From: Flavobacterium aquicola
GTDB taxonomy: Bacteria; Bacteroidota; Bacteroidia; Flavobacteriales; Flavobacteriaceae
Assembly: GCF_003385115.1 (NCBI RefSeq)
Contig: NZ_QUNI01000004.1
Span: forward strand, 318,459-382,458
Length of the DNA: 64,000 nucleotides
Direction of reading: 5' to 3'
Position 1 is the stretch's first letter. Every line of letters starts with the position of its first letter. This document shows positions 6,494 through 14,604 of this stretch, in pieces. The notes under the pieces were generated by a model. The model had not been told where the DNA came from. It saw nothing but the letters and a program-made list of their open reading frames with translations, and did not search any database. The position numbers and the translations under genes were made by a program.

Positions 6494-8596
6494 ATGAAAT
6501 ATAAACTTACAGCATTGTATCAGCAGTGCTTTCTGGCTGTAGTGCTTCTTTTAGGCACTAATTCATTTGCACAAAAATTAGAGAAATTTTTCCCTGCAAA
6601 AGATTTAACTTCTGTGGGAGTTTATTATTATCCTGAACATTGGGATCCTTCGCAATGGGAACGTGACTTTCAAAACATGGAAAAAATGGGATTTGAATTC
6701 ACTCATTTTGGAGAATTTGCTTGGGCACAACTGGAACCGGAAGAGGGTAAATACGATTTCAAATGGCTTGATAAATCATTGGAACTTGCCGAAAAATATC
6801 ATCTAAAAGTTATTATGTGTACTTCGACCGCTACGCCTCCTGTATGGCTTGTCCGCAAACATCCTGAAGTACTTGCGACCAATGAAGACGGCACCAAAAT
6901 GGATCATGGAACACGCCAGCATGCCACTTTTTCCAGTAACTACTACCGCTCCTACTCTATGAAAATGATTGCCGAATTGGCCAAAAGATACGGCAATGAC
7001 AAACGTATTATGGGCTGGCAGGTTGATAATGAACCGCGCCGTTTTCTGGATTATGGGAAAGATGCTCCGCAAAGATTCCGTGATTGGTTAAAAGAAAAAT
7101 ATAAAACTATTAGCACTCTCAACGAAGCTTGGGGAAACAACTTCTGGAGCGGCACTTACAGCAGTTTTGACGAAATCAACATTCCGCTGCATGCTGAGTG
7201 GGGAATGAATCTGCACTCACAGCTTGATCATTATCGTTTTGCCGATAATGAAACTGCAACCTTCTTGGACGATCAGGCCAAAGAAATCCGTAAATTCTCA
7301 AATCCAAATCAGTGGATTACTTCCAATTATATTCCGATGTATGATGTGGGGTATGTAGGACAGAGCAAGGAATTAGACTTTGTAAGCTATACCAGATATA
7401 TGGTTTACGGCAGTGATCTTGGCATTGGTCCAAAAGGCTATCGCGTTGGCGAGTATTCCCGTATTCCAATGTCCAATGATTTTTTCAGACCAATAAAAGG
7501 AGTTTATGGTGTGATGGAATTACAGCCAGGACAAGTAAACTGGGGAAGCATCAATCCGCAACCACTGCCTGGAGCCATGCGTTTATGGCTCTGGAATGTT
7601 TTTGCCGGTGGAAGCAAGTTCACCTGCACGTACCGCTTTCGCGCGCCTTTATACGGCTACGAACAGTTTCATTATGGAATCGTAGGAACCGACGGTGTTA
7701 CTCCAACTACGGGTGGATTGGAATTTAGCCAGTTCATCAAAGACATTAATACGCTCCGCAAAAAATACGATGCAAAAGCACAGCTGCCAAAAGATTACCT
7801 GCAGCGCAAAACCGGAATTTTATTCAATGCTGATAACGTGATGGGGATTGAATTAAACAGGCAGACCAACCAATGGAACACAATAGACCATTTTACCAAA
7901 TACTATAAGGCCGTAAAATCATTTGGAGCTCCTGTAGATTTTGTACGTGATACCACAAATTTCTCGAATTATCCTGTACTAATTGTTCCTGCTTACCAAA
8001 TGATTGACCAGCAGATGATTGATAAACTGACTGCATACGCTGAAAAAGGAGGAAACTTAGTATTGAGCTGCCGCACAGGAATCCAAAACCGCAAAGGCCA
8101 TCTCTGGGAAGCTAAATTTTATCAGCCAATGTGGAAACTCATTGGTTCTGAAATTGAATCCTACGATTTATTAATGCCTCAATCTCCAGATAAAATTAAA
8201 TTCAACGATCAGGAATTTACTTGGACAAGCTGGGGCGATTTACTGAAGCCTAACAAAGCAACAGATGTATGGGGAACTTTTCAAGGTGATTTCTATGCTG
8301 GAACTCCTGCCGTTACTTCCCGCAAATTGGGAAAAGGAACCGTGACTTATGTTGGTGTTGATTCAAAAAAAGGAGATCTTGAAAAACAGGTGCTGACTAA
8401 ATTATACAAACAGCAGAATATTCCGATTGAAAATTACCCAGAGGGCGTTACAGTGGAATACCGAGATGGTTTCGGAATCGCTGTAAATTATTCTGACAAA
8501 GTGTATGAAATGAAACTTCCAACAAACACTGAAATTATCATCGGAACACCATCGATGAAAACCGCAGATGTATTGGTTTGGAAATATAAAAATTAA
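6494..8596 (+). CDS. Exported GH42 beta-galactosidase
   Basis: The 700-residue enzyme starts with a signal peptide (MKYKLTALYQQCFLAVVLLL, cut near SFAQ at 24-27), so it acts in the periplasm or outside. The TIM-barrel domain begins with VGVYYYPEHWDPSQW (42-56). The acid/base Glu180 sits in WQVDNEPRR and the nucleophile Glu342 in VMELQPGQVNWG, both where GH42 needs them. Residues 430-640 form the trimerisation (class I glutamine amidotransferase-like) domain, followed by a short beta domain. GH42 enzymes release galactose from beta-galactosides such as galactan or arabinogalactan fragments. It is a single gene, with its own promoter and a strong hairpin behind it, and is not linked to the PUL at the far end of the window. 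Confidence 0.92.
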   Translation: MKYKLTALYQQCFLAVVLLLGTNSFAQKLEKFFPAKDLTSVGVYYYPEHWDPSQWERDFQNMEKMGFEFTHFGEFAWAQLEPEEGKYDFKWLDKSLELAEKYHLKVIMCTSTATPPVWLVRKHPEVLATNEDGTKMDHGTRQHATFSSNYYRSYSMKMIAELAKRYGNDKRIMGWQVDNEPRRFLDYGKDAPQRFRDWLKEKYKTISTLNEAWGNNFWSGTYSSFDEINIPLHAEWGMNLHSQLDHYRFADNETATFLDDQAKEIRKFSNPNQWITSNYIPMYDVGYVGQSKELDFVSYTRYMVYGSDLGIGPKGYRVGEYSRIPMSNDFFRPIKGVYGVMELQPGQVNWGSINPQPLPGAMRLWLWNVFAGGSKFTCTYRFRAPLYGYEQFHYGIVGTDGVTPTTGGLEFSQFIKDINTLRKKYDAKAQLPKDYLQRKTGILFNADNVMGIELNRQTNQWNTIDHFTKYYKAVKSFGAPVDFVRDTTNFSNYPVLIVPAYQMIDQQMIDKLTAYAEKGGNLVLSCRTGIQNRKGHLWEAKFYQPMWKLIGSEIESYDLLMPQSPDKIKFNDQEFTWTSWGDLLKPNKATDVWGTFQGDFYAGTPAVTSRKLGKGTVTYVGVDSKKGDLEKQVLTKLYKQQNIPIENYPEGVTVEYRDGFGIAVNYSDKVYEMKLPTNTEIIIGTPSMKTADVLVWKYKN

Positions 8597-8605
8597 TTAA
8601 AAAAA

Positions 8606-8665
8606 TTTACCATTAAGATATTAAGAATCATTAAGCTTAATTTTTCTTACTATCTTAATGGTAAA
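8606..8665. terminator. Bidirectional terminator hairpin
   Basis: TTTACCATTAAGATA (8606-8620) pairs perfectly with TATCTTAATGGTAAA (8651-8665). A-rich bases lie to the left and A/T-rich bases to the right. The hairpin separates the convergent GH42 and small lipoprotein genes. The 30-nt loop holds further TTAAG words, giving alternative pairings. Confidence 0.7.
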
Positions 8666-8693
8666 AAAATGGTTTTATTTGTAACTCAAAAAA

Positions 8694-9125
8694 TCATTTC
8701 CCAAATTGGCTTTTATCTATTGGTTCAAATAAAAAGTTCGAATCTTTAAATTCTAATGTTCCTTTTACATAGAAAGGTATGGTCATATAAGTCGAAATTA
8801 ATCCTGTTCCCTGTTTTAGTTTTTGATTACTTTCCAACAAAACAAAAGGCGCTCTTTTTATATCACCACCATACGATCTGTAACAGAAATCGCCCCGCAA
8901 AGTATCACCAATACGATTACCGCGAACGGCTCCAGAATCTTTTCCTAAAAGACCGTATCGGATTTCATATTCTCCATAAAAAGTATTTTCTGTAAAGACC
9001 ATTGACAGGAAAGCTGTTGAATCTCCTTTTGAAGCTTTGTAAAATTTTCTAAAGGTTTTGCTCTCCCTTTTGTTGCAACTATGCAGTAAAAAAATCACAG
9101 CTGCTATAAAGAACAGCTTCTTCAT
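8694..9125 (-). CDS. Small exported lipoprotein, unknown function
   Basis: Read from the ATG at 9125, the product is 143 residues starting MKKLFFIAAVIFLLHSC, a lipoprotein signal with the lipobox Cys at residue 17. The mature part is polar with several short strands (FTENTFYGEYEIRYG, GDTLRGDFCYRSYGGDIKRAPF), compatible with a small beta-sandwich or barrel; the wording resembles flavobacterial lipoproteins with no assigned role. An upstream in-frame ATG at 9212 is rejected because a good -7 box (TATATTTG on the minus strand, 9171-9178) lies inside that extension. Confidence 0.75.
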   Translation of the reverse strand: MKKLFFIAAVIFLLHSCNKRESKTFRKFYKASKGDSTAFLSMVFTENTFYGEYEIRYGLLGKDSGAVRGNRIGDTLRGDFCYRSYGGDIKRAPFVLLESNQKLKQGTGLISTYMTIPFYVKGTLEFKDSNFLFEPIDKSQFGK

Positions 9126-9170
9126 TATATGTTTTTTTGTTTCCATTCCTTTCAAATGCAATTGACAGGA

Positions 9171-9178
9171 CAAATATA
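9171..9178 (-). promoter_or_regulatory. Candidate -7 box of the small lipoprotein gene
   Basis: Read on the minus strand the bases are TATATTTG, 46 bp before the ATG at 9125. The position decides between two possible starts of the lipoprotein gene. Confidence 0.5.
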
Positions 9179-9315
9179 AAATATCAAAATGCAAGCCAAG
9201 GCTGTTTTTCATAATTTTCGATAACTTCTTTCGAAAAAATTAGCATCAAAATCAATTATTGACAGTTATAGAAGTTTTATTAATTTCCAAGTTAAGCATC
9301 GCAGCAGAATTTAAC

Positions 9316-9376
9316 TAGGGGTAAAGTTTAAATTTTACAATCATTTTAAATAATACCCCTATTTTTATGAGGGTAT
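9316..9376. promoter_or_regulatory. Inverted TAGGGGTA/TACCCCTA words in a 360-bp gap
   Basis: The gap 9126-9485 between divergent small genes has no ORF I would defend. In it TAGGGGTA (9316-9323) and its exact inverse TACCCCTA (9354-9361) lie 30 bp apart in very A/T-rich DNA, with a third, partial GGGTAT at 9371-9376. They may be operator half-sites for the downstream gene at 9486. Similar TACCCC words occur upstream of the GH42 gene and in the cluster at 14954-15150. Confidence 0.4.
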
Positions 9377-9485
9377 CATTCTCAAATCAAGACCCTTTTC
9401 TGAGCCTTCAAATATCACTGCTCTAAATAGTCAAAATTCTGTTAAAACCTTTGATTTTATTGGACTTTCCTATAAATTTACCAAT

Positions 9486-9803
9486 ATGAAAACAGCACGC
9501 AAAATAGCATTTTACACCCTTTGCTTACTGCTCACCCTTACTTGGGCAGCGCCGTCTGTTTCTACAATTATAAAAACGGCTACCGAAAGAAAAACTGCTG
9601 ATAAAAAAGAAGCATTGCCGGAAGGAAAATCAGAAGTGGAAGAAAAAACATTTGAAATTGTTTTAGATTTTCCAGCTCCTTTCAGTATTCCTTTTCATAG
9701 TATACCTTCGACTGAACTGCACTTTAGCAAAGTGGATGCCATACCACAATCAGTATTTTTGGATTTATCAAATCCGCCTCCTGAATTTTATTTATTTGCT
9801 TAA
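9486..9803 (+). CDS. Small exported hypothetical protein
   Basis: The 105-residue product has a clear N-terminal signal (MKTARKIAFYTLCLLLTL, cut after about residue 25), then a charged Lys/Glu-rich segment (38-58), then a C-terminal part rich in Pro and aromatic residues. No family is recognised. The start ATG at 9486 is the only good one. A second exported small protein gene begins 70 bp downstream on the same strand, so the two may be co-expressed. Confidence 0.6.
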   Translation: MKTARKIAFYTLCLLLTLTWAAPSVSTIIKTATERKTADKKEALPEGKSEVEEKTFEIVLDFPAPFSIPFHSIPSTELHFSKVDAIPQSVFLDLSNPPPEFYLFA

Positions 9804-9873
9804 AATCAGCTTTCGAAACCTATTGGGTTTGGAACAAACTTTTATACAATTAAATCTAAATTCAAACATACAT

Positions 9874-10353
9874 ATGAAAACGATATTCACACTTGCACTT
9901 GCTTTATTTACCTCTTTGATATTTGCTGATTCTCACATTATTGTAAAACAAAATGGAGAAAAACTAGAAGTAAATTATGTTACTACAAAAGATAACACCG
10001 TTTTTTATTCGCTTCCTGGAAACAGTGCTGTGAAAGAAATAAGCCTTTTTGCTATTGACAAAATAATCGATAAAAAAACAAATTCGATACTTGTTGACAA
10101 TCACAAAGCAGATGTTTCTGGTAAAACCGGATATAAAAATGTGCAGATAATAACAAACAGCCAAGCCAATGGTCTGCATCAGGGAACTGCTTTGAAAACT
10201 ACAATCCACAAGCCAAAAGGACAGATGAAATCAGATTGGATTGCAGATGCTTCAACCAGAATCAAAAAACAAGCTGCAGAACAAGGTTTTCCTTTTGTTG
10301 TGATTACCAATCAAACCGATTCTAAATTAGAAGCTGTTGCATACAATTATTAA
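9874..10353 (+). CDS. Exported conserved hypothetical protein
   Basis: Read from the ATG at 9874, the product is 159 residues: signal peptide MKTIFTLALALFTSLIFA, then IIVKQNGEKLEVNYVTTKDNTVFYSLPGN, a form like the DUF-type beta-hairpin regions that follow signal peptides in Flavobacterium surface proteins. The C-terminal half (KSDWIADASTRIKKQAAEQGFPFVVITNQ) is mixed helix and strand. The in-frame upstream ATG at 9736 overlaps the previous gene and would bury the signal peptide, so it is rejected. Function unknown. A strong terminator follows 27 bp after the stop. Confidence 0.65.
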   Translation: MKTIFTLALALFTSLIFADSHIIVKQNGEKLEVNYVTTKDNTVFYSLPGNSAVKEISLFAIDKIIDKKTNSILVDNHKADVSGKTGYKNVQIITNSQANGLHQGTALKTTIHKPKGQMKSDWIADASTRIKKQAAEQGFPFVVITNQTDSKLEAVAYNY

Positions 10354-10380
10354 ACGGCAATTTTTTATAAAACTCGAAAA

Positions 10381-10407
10381 GACAAGTTAACAGCTTGTCT
10401 TTTTTTT
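10381..10407 (+). terminator. Intrinsic terminator
   Basis: GACAAG and CTTGTC arms around a TTAACAG loop, followed by eight T. It ends the transcript of the small exported genes. Confidence 0.85.
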
Positions 10408-10470
10408 GTCCTTAATCAATCAAAACATAGAGTATGCTTTCCCGCAAAAAACAATTAAACAATTAAACGA

Positions 10471-11319
10471 TTAAACATCTAAACTCAAATACGCTTTCCC
10501 AAGATACTCAATAATAGATGAAGCGACAAAAGACTGATAACCTGTTTCGGGCAAAGCAATATCAGCGGTCAGTCCGTGGAGATAAACACCTAATATAGCC
10601 GCATCACAAGGTTTATACGACTGTGCCAAAAGGCTGGTAATTATTCCTGTCAGCACATCACCGCTTCCGGCAGTTGCCAGCGCAGCATTTCCAGTAGTAT
10701 TTAGGTAAACCGTTTCGCCGTCAATAGTATAGGTTGGCGCTCCTTTCATCACAATAATCACCTGATTGACTAACGAAAAAGCAATAGTTTTTTGAAACAT
10801 TTCAGCCTCCGAATTCCATTTACCAATCAGCCGTTCCAATTCTTTGGGATGCGGTGTCAAAATGGTTCTAGGCGAAACCAACGCCATCCAAGACGGATTG
10901 TACGCCAAAATATTCAAAGCATCAGCATCAATAACCATTGGGACACTTGTATTCGACAAAAAATCATGAAACGCTTTCTGAGTTTCAGTATGCAGTCCCA
11001 TTCCAGGACCGATTCCGATGGCATTTGGTTTTAAATCAAAATCAATATCCGAAAGATGTTTTTCATCAGCATCGGTTATTACCATTAGTTCGGGATTTGA
11101 AATTTGAACAATCTGATAACCACACTCCGGCACAAAAGCAGTTACAAGTCCGCAGCCTGTTTTTAGCGCCGCTTTTCCGGCCAGACACACCGCTCCTATC
11201 TTTCCATAACTCCCGCCAATTATCAGAGCGTGTCCCTGCAGGCCTTTGTGCGTATGCTTCGCAATAGGTTCATAGCGTTTTAAAATTTCGTTTCTATCAA
11301 TTGAAATTGGAGTATTCAT
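10471..11319 (-). CDS. nnrD: ADP-dependent NAD(P)H-hydrate dehydratase (stand-alone)
   Basis: The 282-residue protein is the ribokinase-like dehydratase that repairs damaged NAD(P)HX back to NAD(P)H using ADP or ATP. Seen motifs are the N-terminal [20 protein letters not shown] (29-48), [10 protein letters not shown] in the middle and [20 protein letters not shown] near residues 212-232, where the Asp of GSGD is the catalytic base. In many bacteria this domain is fused to the NAD(P)HX epimerase (YjeF N-terminal domain); here it stands alone, so the epimerase must be encoded elsewhere. The start [16 protein letters not shown] fits a short leader before the domain. Confidence 0.88.
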   Translation of the reverse strand: MNTPISIDRNEILKRYEPIAKHTHKGLQGHALIIGGSYGKIGAVCLAGKAALKTGCGLVTAFVPECGYQIVQISNPELMVITDADEKHLSDIDFDLKPNAIGIGPGMGLHTETQKAFHDFLSNTSVPMVIDADALNILAYNPSWMALVSPRTILTPHPKELERLIGKWNSEAEMFQKTIAFSLVNQVIIVMKGAPTYTIDGETVYLNTTGNAALATAGSGDVLTGIITSLLAQSYKPCDAAILGVYLHGLTADIALPETGYQSFVASSIIEYLGKAYLSLDV

Positions 11320-11390
11320 AAGATTGATTTTCTATTAAAAGTACAAAATTCTAAAACTCAAATTTCAAATAGTAAACTTTAACTTTTCTG

Positions 11391-11504
11391 GGCGTGACCC
11401 CAGCAGGAAAAGGGGCTAAATCACTGTTACGAGTACACAGCCCCTATCCCTGCTGCGGTCGGGCTATCTGGGCTACTTCGGTAGCTTCCGCCTATCCCTC
11501 ACGC
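11391..11504 (-). repeat. Structured repeat, GCGTGAGGGAT family, copy 1
   Basis: Read on the minus strand it opens GCGTGAGGGATAG, contains the hairpin GCTAC-CGAA-GTAGC (11472-11485; on the plus strand this is a UUCG tetraloop), then AGCCCGACC, and continues into a second structure whose arms are CAGCAGG/CCTGCTG and AGGGGCT/AGCCCCT. It lies in the 460-bp gap 11320-11779, which holds no gene. The same flanks occur at 20154 and 52109 around different cores. Confidence 0.7.
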
Positions 11505-11655
11505 AAATCACCACAACTTTTAAGAAAAATGAGAGGATTATTATTTTAAGAAATATTCAAAATACACTTACAATTATTTACTCAAAAAAACTAAATTAGC
11601 TGAATACTAAAAAGTTGTTTTTGTAGCATAAAACCAACCCAATATGTATAGATTG

Positions 11656-11717
11656 GTGTCATTTTATGACACATATAAAGTAGTTACCTGCTATTTTGCA
11701 GAAAAAGAACGTCTAGC
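11656..11717. other. Left margin of the cassette-like region
   Basis: GTGTCAT-TTT-ATGACAC (11656-11672) is a perfect 7-bp inverted repeat. At 11707-11717 GAACGTCTAGC resembles the right end GAACGTTAGGC of the repeats farther on and could be a decayed boundary of the first unit. The likeness is weak. Confidence 0.3.
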
Positions 11718-11779
11718 AAAATAACTAGATAATTATAGCAGACAATAAACACTTTAAAAAAACATGAATAATTGAATAG

Positions 11780-12319
11780 ATGAATAAAATGGAATTTAAA
11801 AGTAGTAGAAAGAAGATTTATTTTTCGATTATAGGTTGTATTATATTTACTTCAGCATTTATACCATTATATCTTTATCCGACTTATTTTATTTCACCTA
11901 TTTTTAGAAATATATTTTTTATCAAAATCGTTGGACTTATTGGTTTTTTATTGTTTGGATGGGTAACATTAGTTCTTATAATCAAAGAATACGAAAATAA
12001 AATTAGCCTAACAGTTGATGATTTTGGAATATTAGACAATTCAAATTTGGTTAAGACTGGATTAATTGAATGGGAAGACATTGAAGAAATTAAAACAAAC
12101 AACAGGTTGATTCTAATTAATGTGAATAACCCTGAAAAATACATTGAAAAAGCAGAAAGCAAATTTCAGGCATTCCTTATGAAATCAAATACTAAAATCT
12201 ACGGTACTCCAATTACAGTTTCATCAAGTTTATTGAATTGCGATTTAAATAAATTAGAGAAAATATTAAAGGAAGAATTTGAAAAACATAATTCCGACCG
12301 TTCGAATATTACGATATAG
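11780..12319 (+). CDS. Two-helix membrane protein, STM3941-like (cassette-like unit 1)
   Basis: A 179-residue protein with two hydrophobic helices (about 14-32 and 48-68) followed by a soluble part: SLTVDDFGILDNSNLVKTGLIEWEDIEEIKTNN, then a basic segment and an acidic C-terminus. The layout, with a strand-rich domain after two N-terminal helices, resembles the STM3941-family proteins common in Bacteroidota, probably with a PH-like fold. Function unknown. ATGs at 11780 and 11789 are both possible; the second follows AATAAA. The gene is AT-rich and is the first of four co-oriented small genes separated by related repeats. Confidence 0.65.
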   Translation: MNKMEFKSSRKKIYFSIIGCIIFTSAFIPLYLYPTYFISPIFRNIFFIKIVGLIGFLLFGWVTLVLIIKEYENKISLTVDDFGILDNSNLVKTGLIEWEDIEEIKTNNRLILINVNNPEKYIEKAESKFQAFLMKSNTKIYGTPITVSSSLLNCDLNKLEKILKEEFEKHNSDRSNITI

Positions 12320-12350
12320 TCCAACTCCGAAGAAAATTGAATAAAAAAAC

Positions 12351-12485
12351 AGCAGGTAACAGCCACTAAACGGATTTGGGTATTTGGCTTAATGGAAAGA
12401 TAGTTTTGTATTTGGGATGATTTGGCAAATCCGAAGAATGGGCTTAATTTAGTCCCAAACCCGCTGTAGTGCCAGAACGTTAGGC
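12351..12485 (+). repeat. attC-like structured repeat A (complete)
   Basis: This 135-bp element begins near GCAGGTAAC and ends GTGCCAGAACGTTAGGC. The last seven bases, GTTAGGC, fit the integron core-site form GTTRRRY. The two ends are imperfectly complementary (CACTAAACGGATTTGGG with CCCAAACCCGCTGTAGTG), with bulges. The centre contains GCAAATCCGAAGAAT (12425-12439), shared exactly with the next two copies. It ends 3 bp before the next gene's ATG. Confidence 0.6.
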
Positions 12486-12488
12486 GTC

Positions 12489-13004
12489 ATGATGAGAAAA
12501 AATAAAAAAACAACTTTTTTGTGGATATTTATATTATTGTTCTATTTGGGATATACATGTTTTATTTTTTCTAAACCCAATTTAATTGACAGTGAAAACT
12601 TAATTGAAATTAAAGCTGAACTAGCTGGACTGCCAATTTATTACAAATCTACAGGAGACAATGTCCCTTCACTCGATTTTAAAATTGTGGGAACACCAAC
12701 TAATTTTACGATAAAAACTTGCGGTTTGCAAAACTTAAATTTGAGTCGATTTGAGAATATGAAATTTAGAGATTCAATATCATTTCTGACGAATAAGGAA
12801 TCAACTCTATATGAAAAAATAACAAATGAGAAAGAAGTGTTTTCTTTTGCTATTAGGAAAAATAATTCTGAATTATTAAAACTAAGTGATTATAATATTT
12901 GTAAGAAGTCAGTTTGGAAAGAATTCTTTTTATTAACACTATTAATGATTATCACATTGATATTTAGTATTGTTAGAAAAGATGAAAACACAAACGAGGA
13001 ATAA
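12489..13004 (+). CDS. Unknown protein with two terminal membrane helices (unit 2)
   Basis: The 171-residue product begins MMRKNKK and has one helix at each end: about residues 9-27 (FLWIFILLFYLGYTCFIF) and 145-163 (FFLLTLLMIITLIFSIV). The middle, about 115 residues, contains IEIKAELAGLPIYYKSTGDNVPSLDF and would lie outside the cytoplasm, with both termini inside. No family is recognised. It starts just 3 bp after the end of repeat A, leaving no room for a normal leader. AT content is visibly higher than in the flanking housekeeping genes. Confidence 0.6.
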   Translation: MMRKNKKTTFLWIFILLFYLGYTCFIFSKPNLIDSENLIEIKAELAGLPIYYKSTGDNVPSLDFKIVGTPTNFTIKTCGLQNLNLSRFENMKFRDSISFLTNKESTLYEKITNEKEVFSFAIRKNNSELLKLSDYNICKKSVWKEFFLLTLLMIITLIFSIVRKDENTNEE

Positions 13005-13012
13005 TTACGAAT

Positions 13013-13140
13013 GCATGACTGCTGTATAGGATTTAGGTGGCTTATTTAAAAACGGTCCTGTATTTGGGAAGATTAGGCAAATCCGAAGAATAGGTTTAAT
13101 TTAACCCCAAAACCGCTGTAGTGCCAGAACGGTATAGGGC
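13013..13140 (+). repeat. attC-like structured repeat B (diverged ends)
   Basis: The element is about 128 bp. It shares GCAAATCCGAAGAAT (13077-13091) and TGCCAGAACG (13122-13131) with A and C, and TGTATTTGGGA in the centre. Its right end is GGTATAGGGC instead of GTTAGGC, so the core-site form is broken, and its left end GCATGACTGC has also drifted. Confidence 0.55.
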
Positions 13141-13166
13141 ATTTTAAGAAGACATTATTGAAAATT

Positions 13167-13853
13167 ATGACATCATATAAAGGAAGTATTTTTTTAGTTG
13201 TATTGATTACTTTTCTCTCTTGCAATTCAAACAAGAAAGAAAATAAAAATAACATCCATCATAGTAGCACTTTACAAAAAACAAGTAGCGAAGTAGTTGA
13301 CGACAACAGTAGGGAAAACTTCAAATTCTCAATCGCAGACACAATAAAAACTTCAAATTCATACTTCTTTTCAAATCCAAATTCAAAAGACATATTCCAA
13401 TTAATTATCGAACCAGGTTTGGCTAAGGACTCAAAAGCAAAATTGCTAATAATGACAGCAGACAAGAAAATCATTTACACACAATCTTTTGGAGCTTTTT
13501 ATTTTTTAAAAGGGATTGATGAACCTGAAACTGTACCTACAGGAAATCAAAAGGATTATGAAAAATATATTGAAAAATACAGAAAGTCATTAACACAAAA
13601 ACAATATCAGGCTTATTTTAAAAAGAGAATTGATAGTTTCTTTGAAGAAATTTCTCTAATAGAAAAGAATAAATATGACGACTTCAAAGAATGGGAAGAA
13701 GACATTAGCGATAAAGATTTTTTAAATGAAGCTTTATCAGATTCAATAATAAAATTAATGGATATTACCTGCTTTGACTGTGATGAAGGCGGAACAGTAA
13801 TTGGATATTCACGGAAACAAAATAAAGTTGTAACCCTTCTAGAGCATGACTAA
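13167..13853 (+). CDS. Lipoprotein of unknown function (unit 3)
   Basis: From the ATG at 13167 the product is 228 residues; an in-frame TTG at 13158 would add three. It has a lipoprotein signal (GSIFLVVLITFLSCNSNKK, lipobox Cys near residue 19) and a long charged helical middle (YEKYIEKYRKSLTQKQYQAYFKK). Near the end is DITCFDCDEGGTVIGYSRKQNK. No family is recognised. It lies between repeats B and C, in the same direction as its neighbours, and is strongly AT-rich. Confidence 0.6.
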   Translation: MTSYKGSIFLVVLITFLSCNSNKKENKNNIHHSSTLQKTSSEVVDDNSRENFKFSIADTIKTSNSYFFSNPNSKDIFQLIIEPGLAKDSKAKLLIMTADKKIIYTQSFGAFYFLKGIDEPETVPTGNQKDYEKYIEKYRKSLTQKQYQAYFKKRIDSFFEEISLIEKNKYDDFKEWEEDISDKDFLNEALSDSIIKLMDITCFDCDEGGTVIGYSRKQNKVVTLLEHD

Positions 13854-13860
13854 AAAAACT

Positions 13861-13995
13861 ACTGCCAACAGAACTACAACGGATTTGCGCAATTAACTTA
13901 ATAGAAATATGATTTTGTATTTGGGATGATTTAGCAAATCCGAAGAATGAACTTAATTTTAATCTCAAACCCGCGGTACTGCCAGAACGTTAAGC
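13861..13995 (+). repeat. attC-like structured repeat C (complete)
   Basis: A 135-bp copy from CTGCCAACAGAACTACAACGG-type left end to TGCCAGAACGTTAAGC. The terminal GTTAAGC fits GTTRRRY. GCAAATCCGAAGAAT lies at 13934-13948. Left CTACAACGGATTTG and right CAAACCCGCGGTA are imperfectly complementary. It ends 21 bp before the start of the next gene. Confidence 0.6.
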
Positions 13996-14016
13996 ACAAC
14001 CTTAAAAAAAACAACA

Positions 14017-14511
14017 TTGAAAATATTAGACAAAATATTTAACAAAAAAGATAACGAATCAGAGTTTGAAAAATCATTTTCAGATTTGAAAAGAATGGGG
14101 GATATAGTACCAAGTGCAAAAAGAACTTATGAACTATTAAAAGACTTAAACTTTGAAACTAGTGAATTAGATTCTGAAAAGTTATTGACAGAATTTAATA
14201 AAATCCAATACGCTTCAAATACGAATAGTTTTTTTTACTTTTATTTTCCAATTGTAAGTTACATTTTGTATTACAAACCATATTTTGAAAAAGATATATT
14301 GAAATATTTAATTGGTCCAAATTTCGCAAATGGAACAACAGAAAAAAAAGAGATGATGCAAATGATATTAGGTGCAATGAATTTCAAATTAAAAGACAAC
14401 ATATATTATCTAACAAAAGAAAGTAGAGATTGGGTTATTAATGAATTGCCAAAACTTGAAAGACAGGTAGACCGTGAAATTCAAATTTGTTGGAAAGAAC
14501 TAAACGAGTAA
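14017..14511 (+). CDS. Unknown soluble protein, TTG start likely (unit 4)
   Basis: The frame opens with TTG at 14017, giving KILDKIFNKKDNESEFEKSF, a common kind of N-terminus for small flavobacterial proteins; the first ATG, at 14095, would lose it. The 164-residue product has no signal or membrane segment. It appears mostly helical, with a FFYFYFPIVSYILYYKPYFEKD stretch near the middle and RQVDREIQICWKELNE at the end. No family is recognised. It lies between repeat C and the truncated repeat D. Confidence 0.6.
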   Translation: MKILDKIFNKKDNESEFEKSFSDLKRMGDIVPSAKRTYELLKDLNFETSELDSEKLLTEFNKIQYASNTNSFFYFYFPIVSYILYYKPYFEKDILKYLIGPNFANGTTEKKEMMQMILGAMNFKLKDNIYYLTKESRDWVINELPKLERQVDREIQICWKELNE

Positions 14512-14520
14512 AAAGCCTGT

Positions 14521-14604
14521 GCATAACGTTCTGGTACTACAACGGATTTGAGTTATTTGTCTTAATTAAAAAATGGTTTTGTATTTAGAAGCCATTCGGC
14601 AAAG
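14521..14604 (+). repeat. attC-like structured repeat D (left part only)
   Basis: It begins GCATAACGTTCTGGTAC, which is the reverse complement (apart from two bases) of the right end GTGCCAGAACGTTAGGC of copies A and C, and goes on CTACAACGGATTTGAG and GGTTTTGTATTTAGAAG. Similarity stops near 14604, so the right half is missing. This copy keeps the left end best and closes the array. Confidence 0.55.

Noticed and set aside
9126..9212. Longer start for the small lipoprotein at 8694
   Set aside because: A good -7 box lies inside the extension, and the signal peptide begins at 9125.
13073..13255. Minus-strand 60-residue ORF over repeat B
   Set aside because: It overlaps the repeat and the start of a better plus-strand lipoprotein gene and has no recognisable feature.
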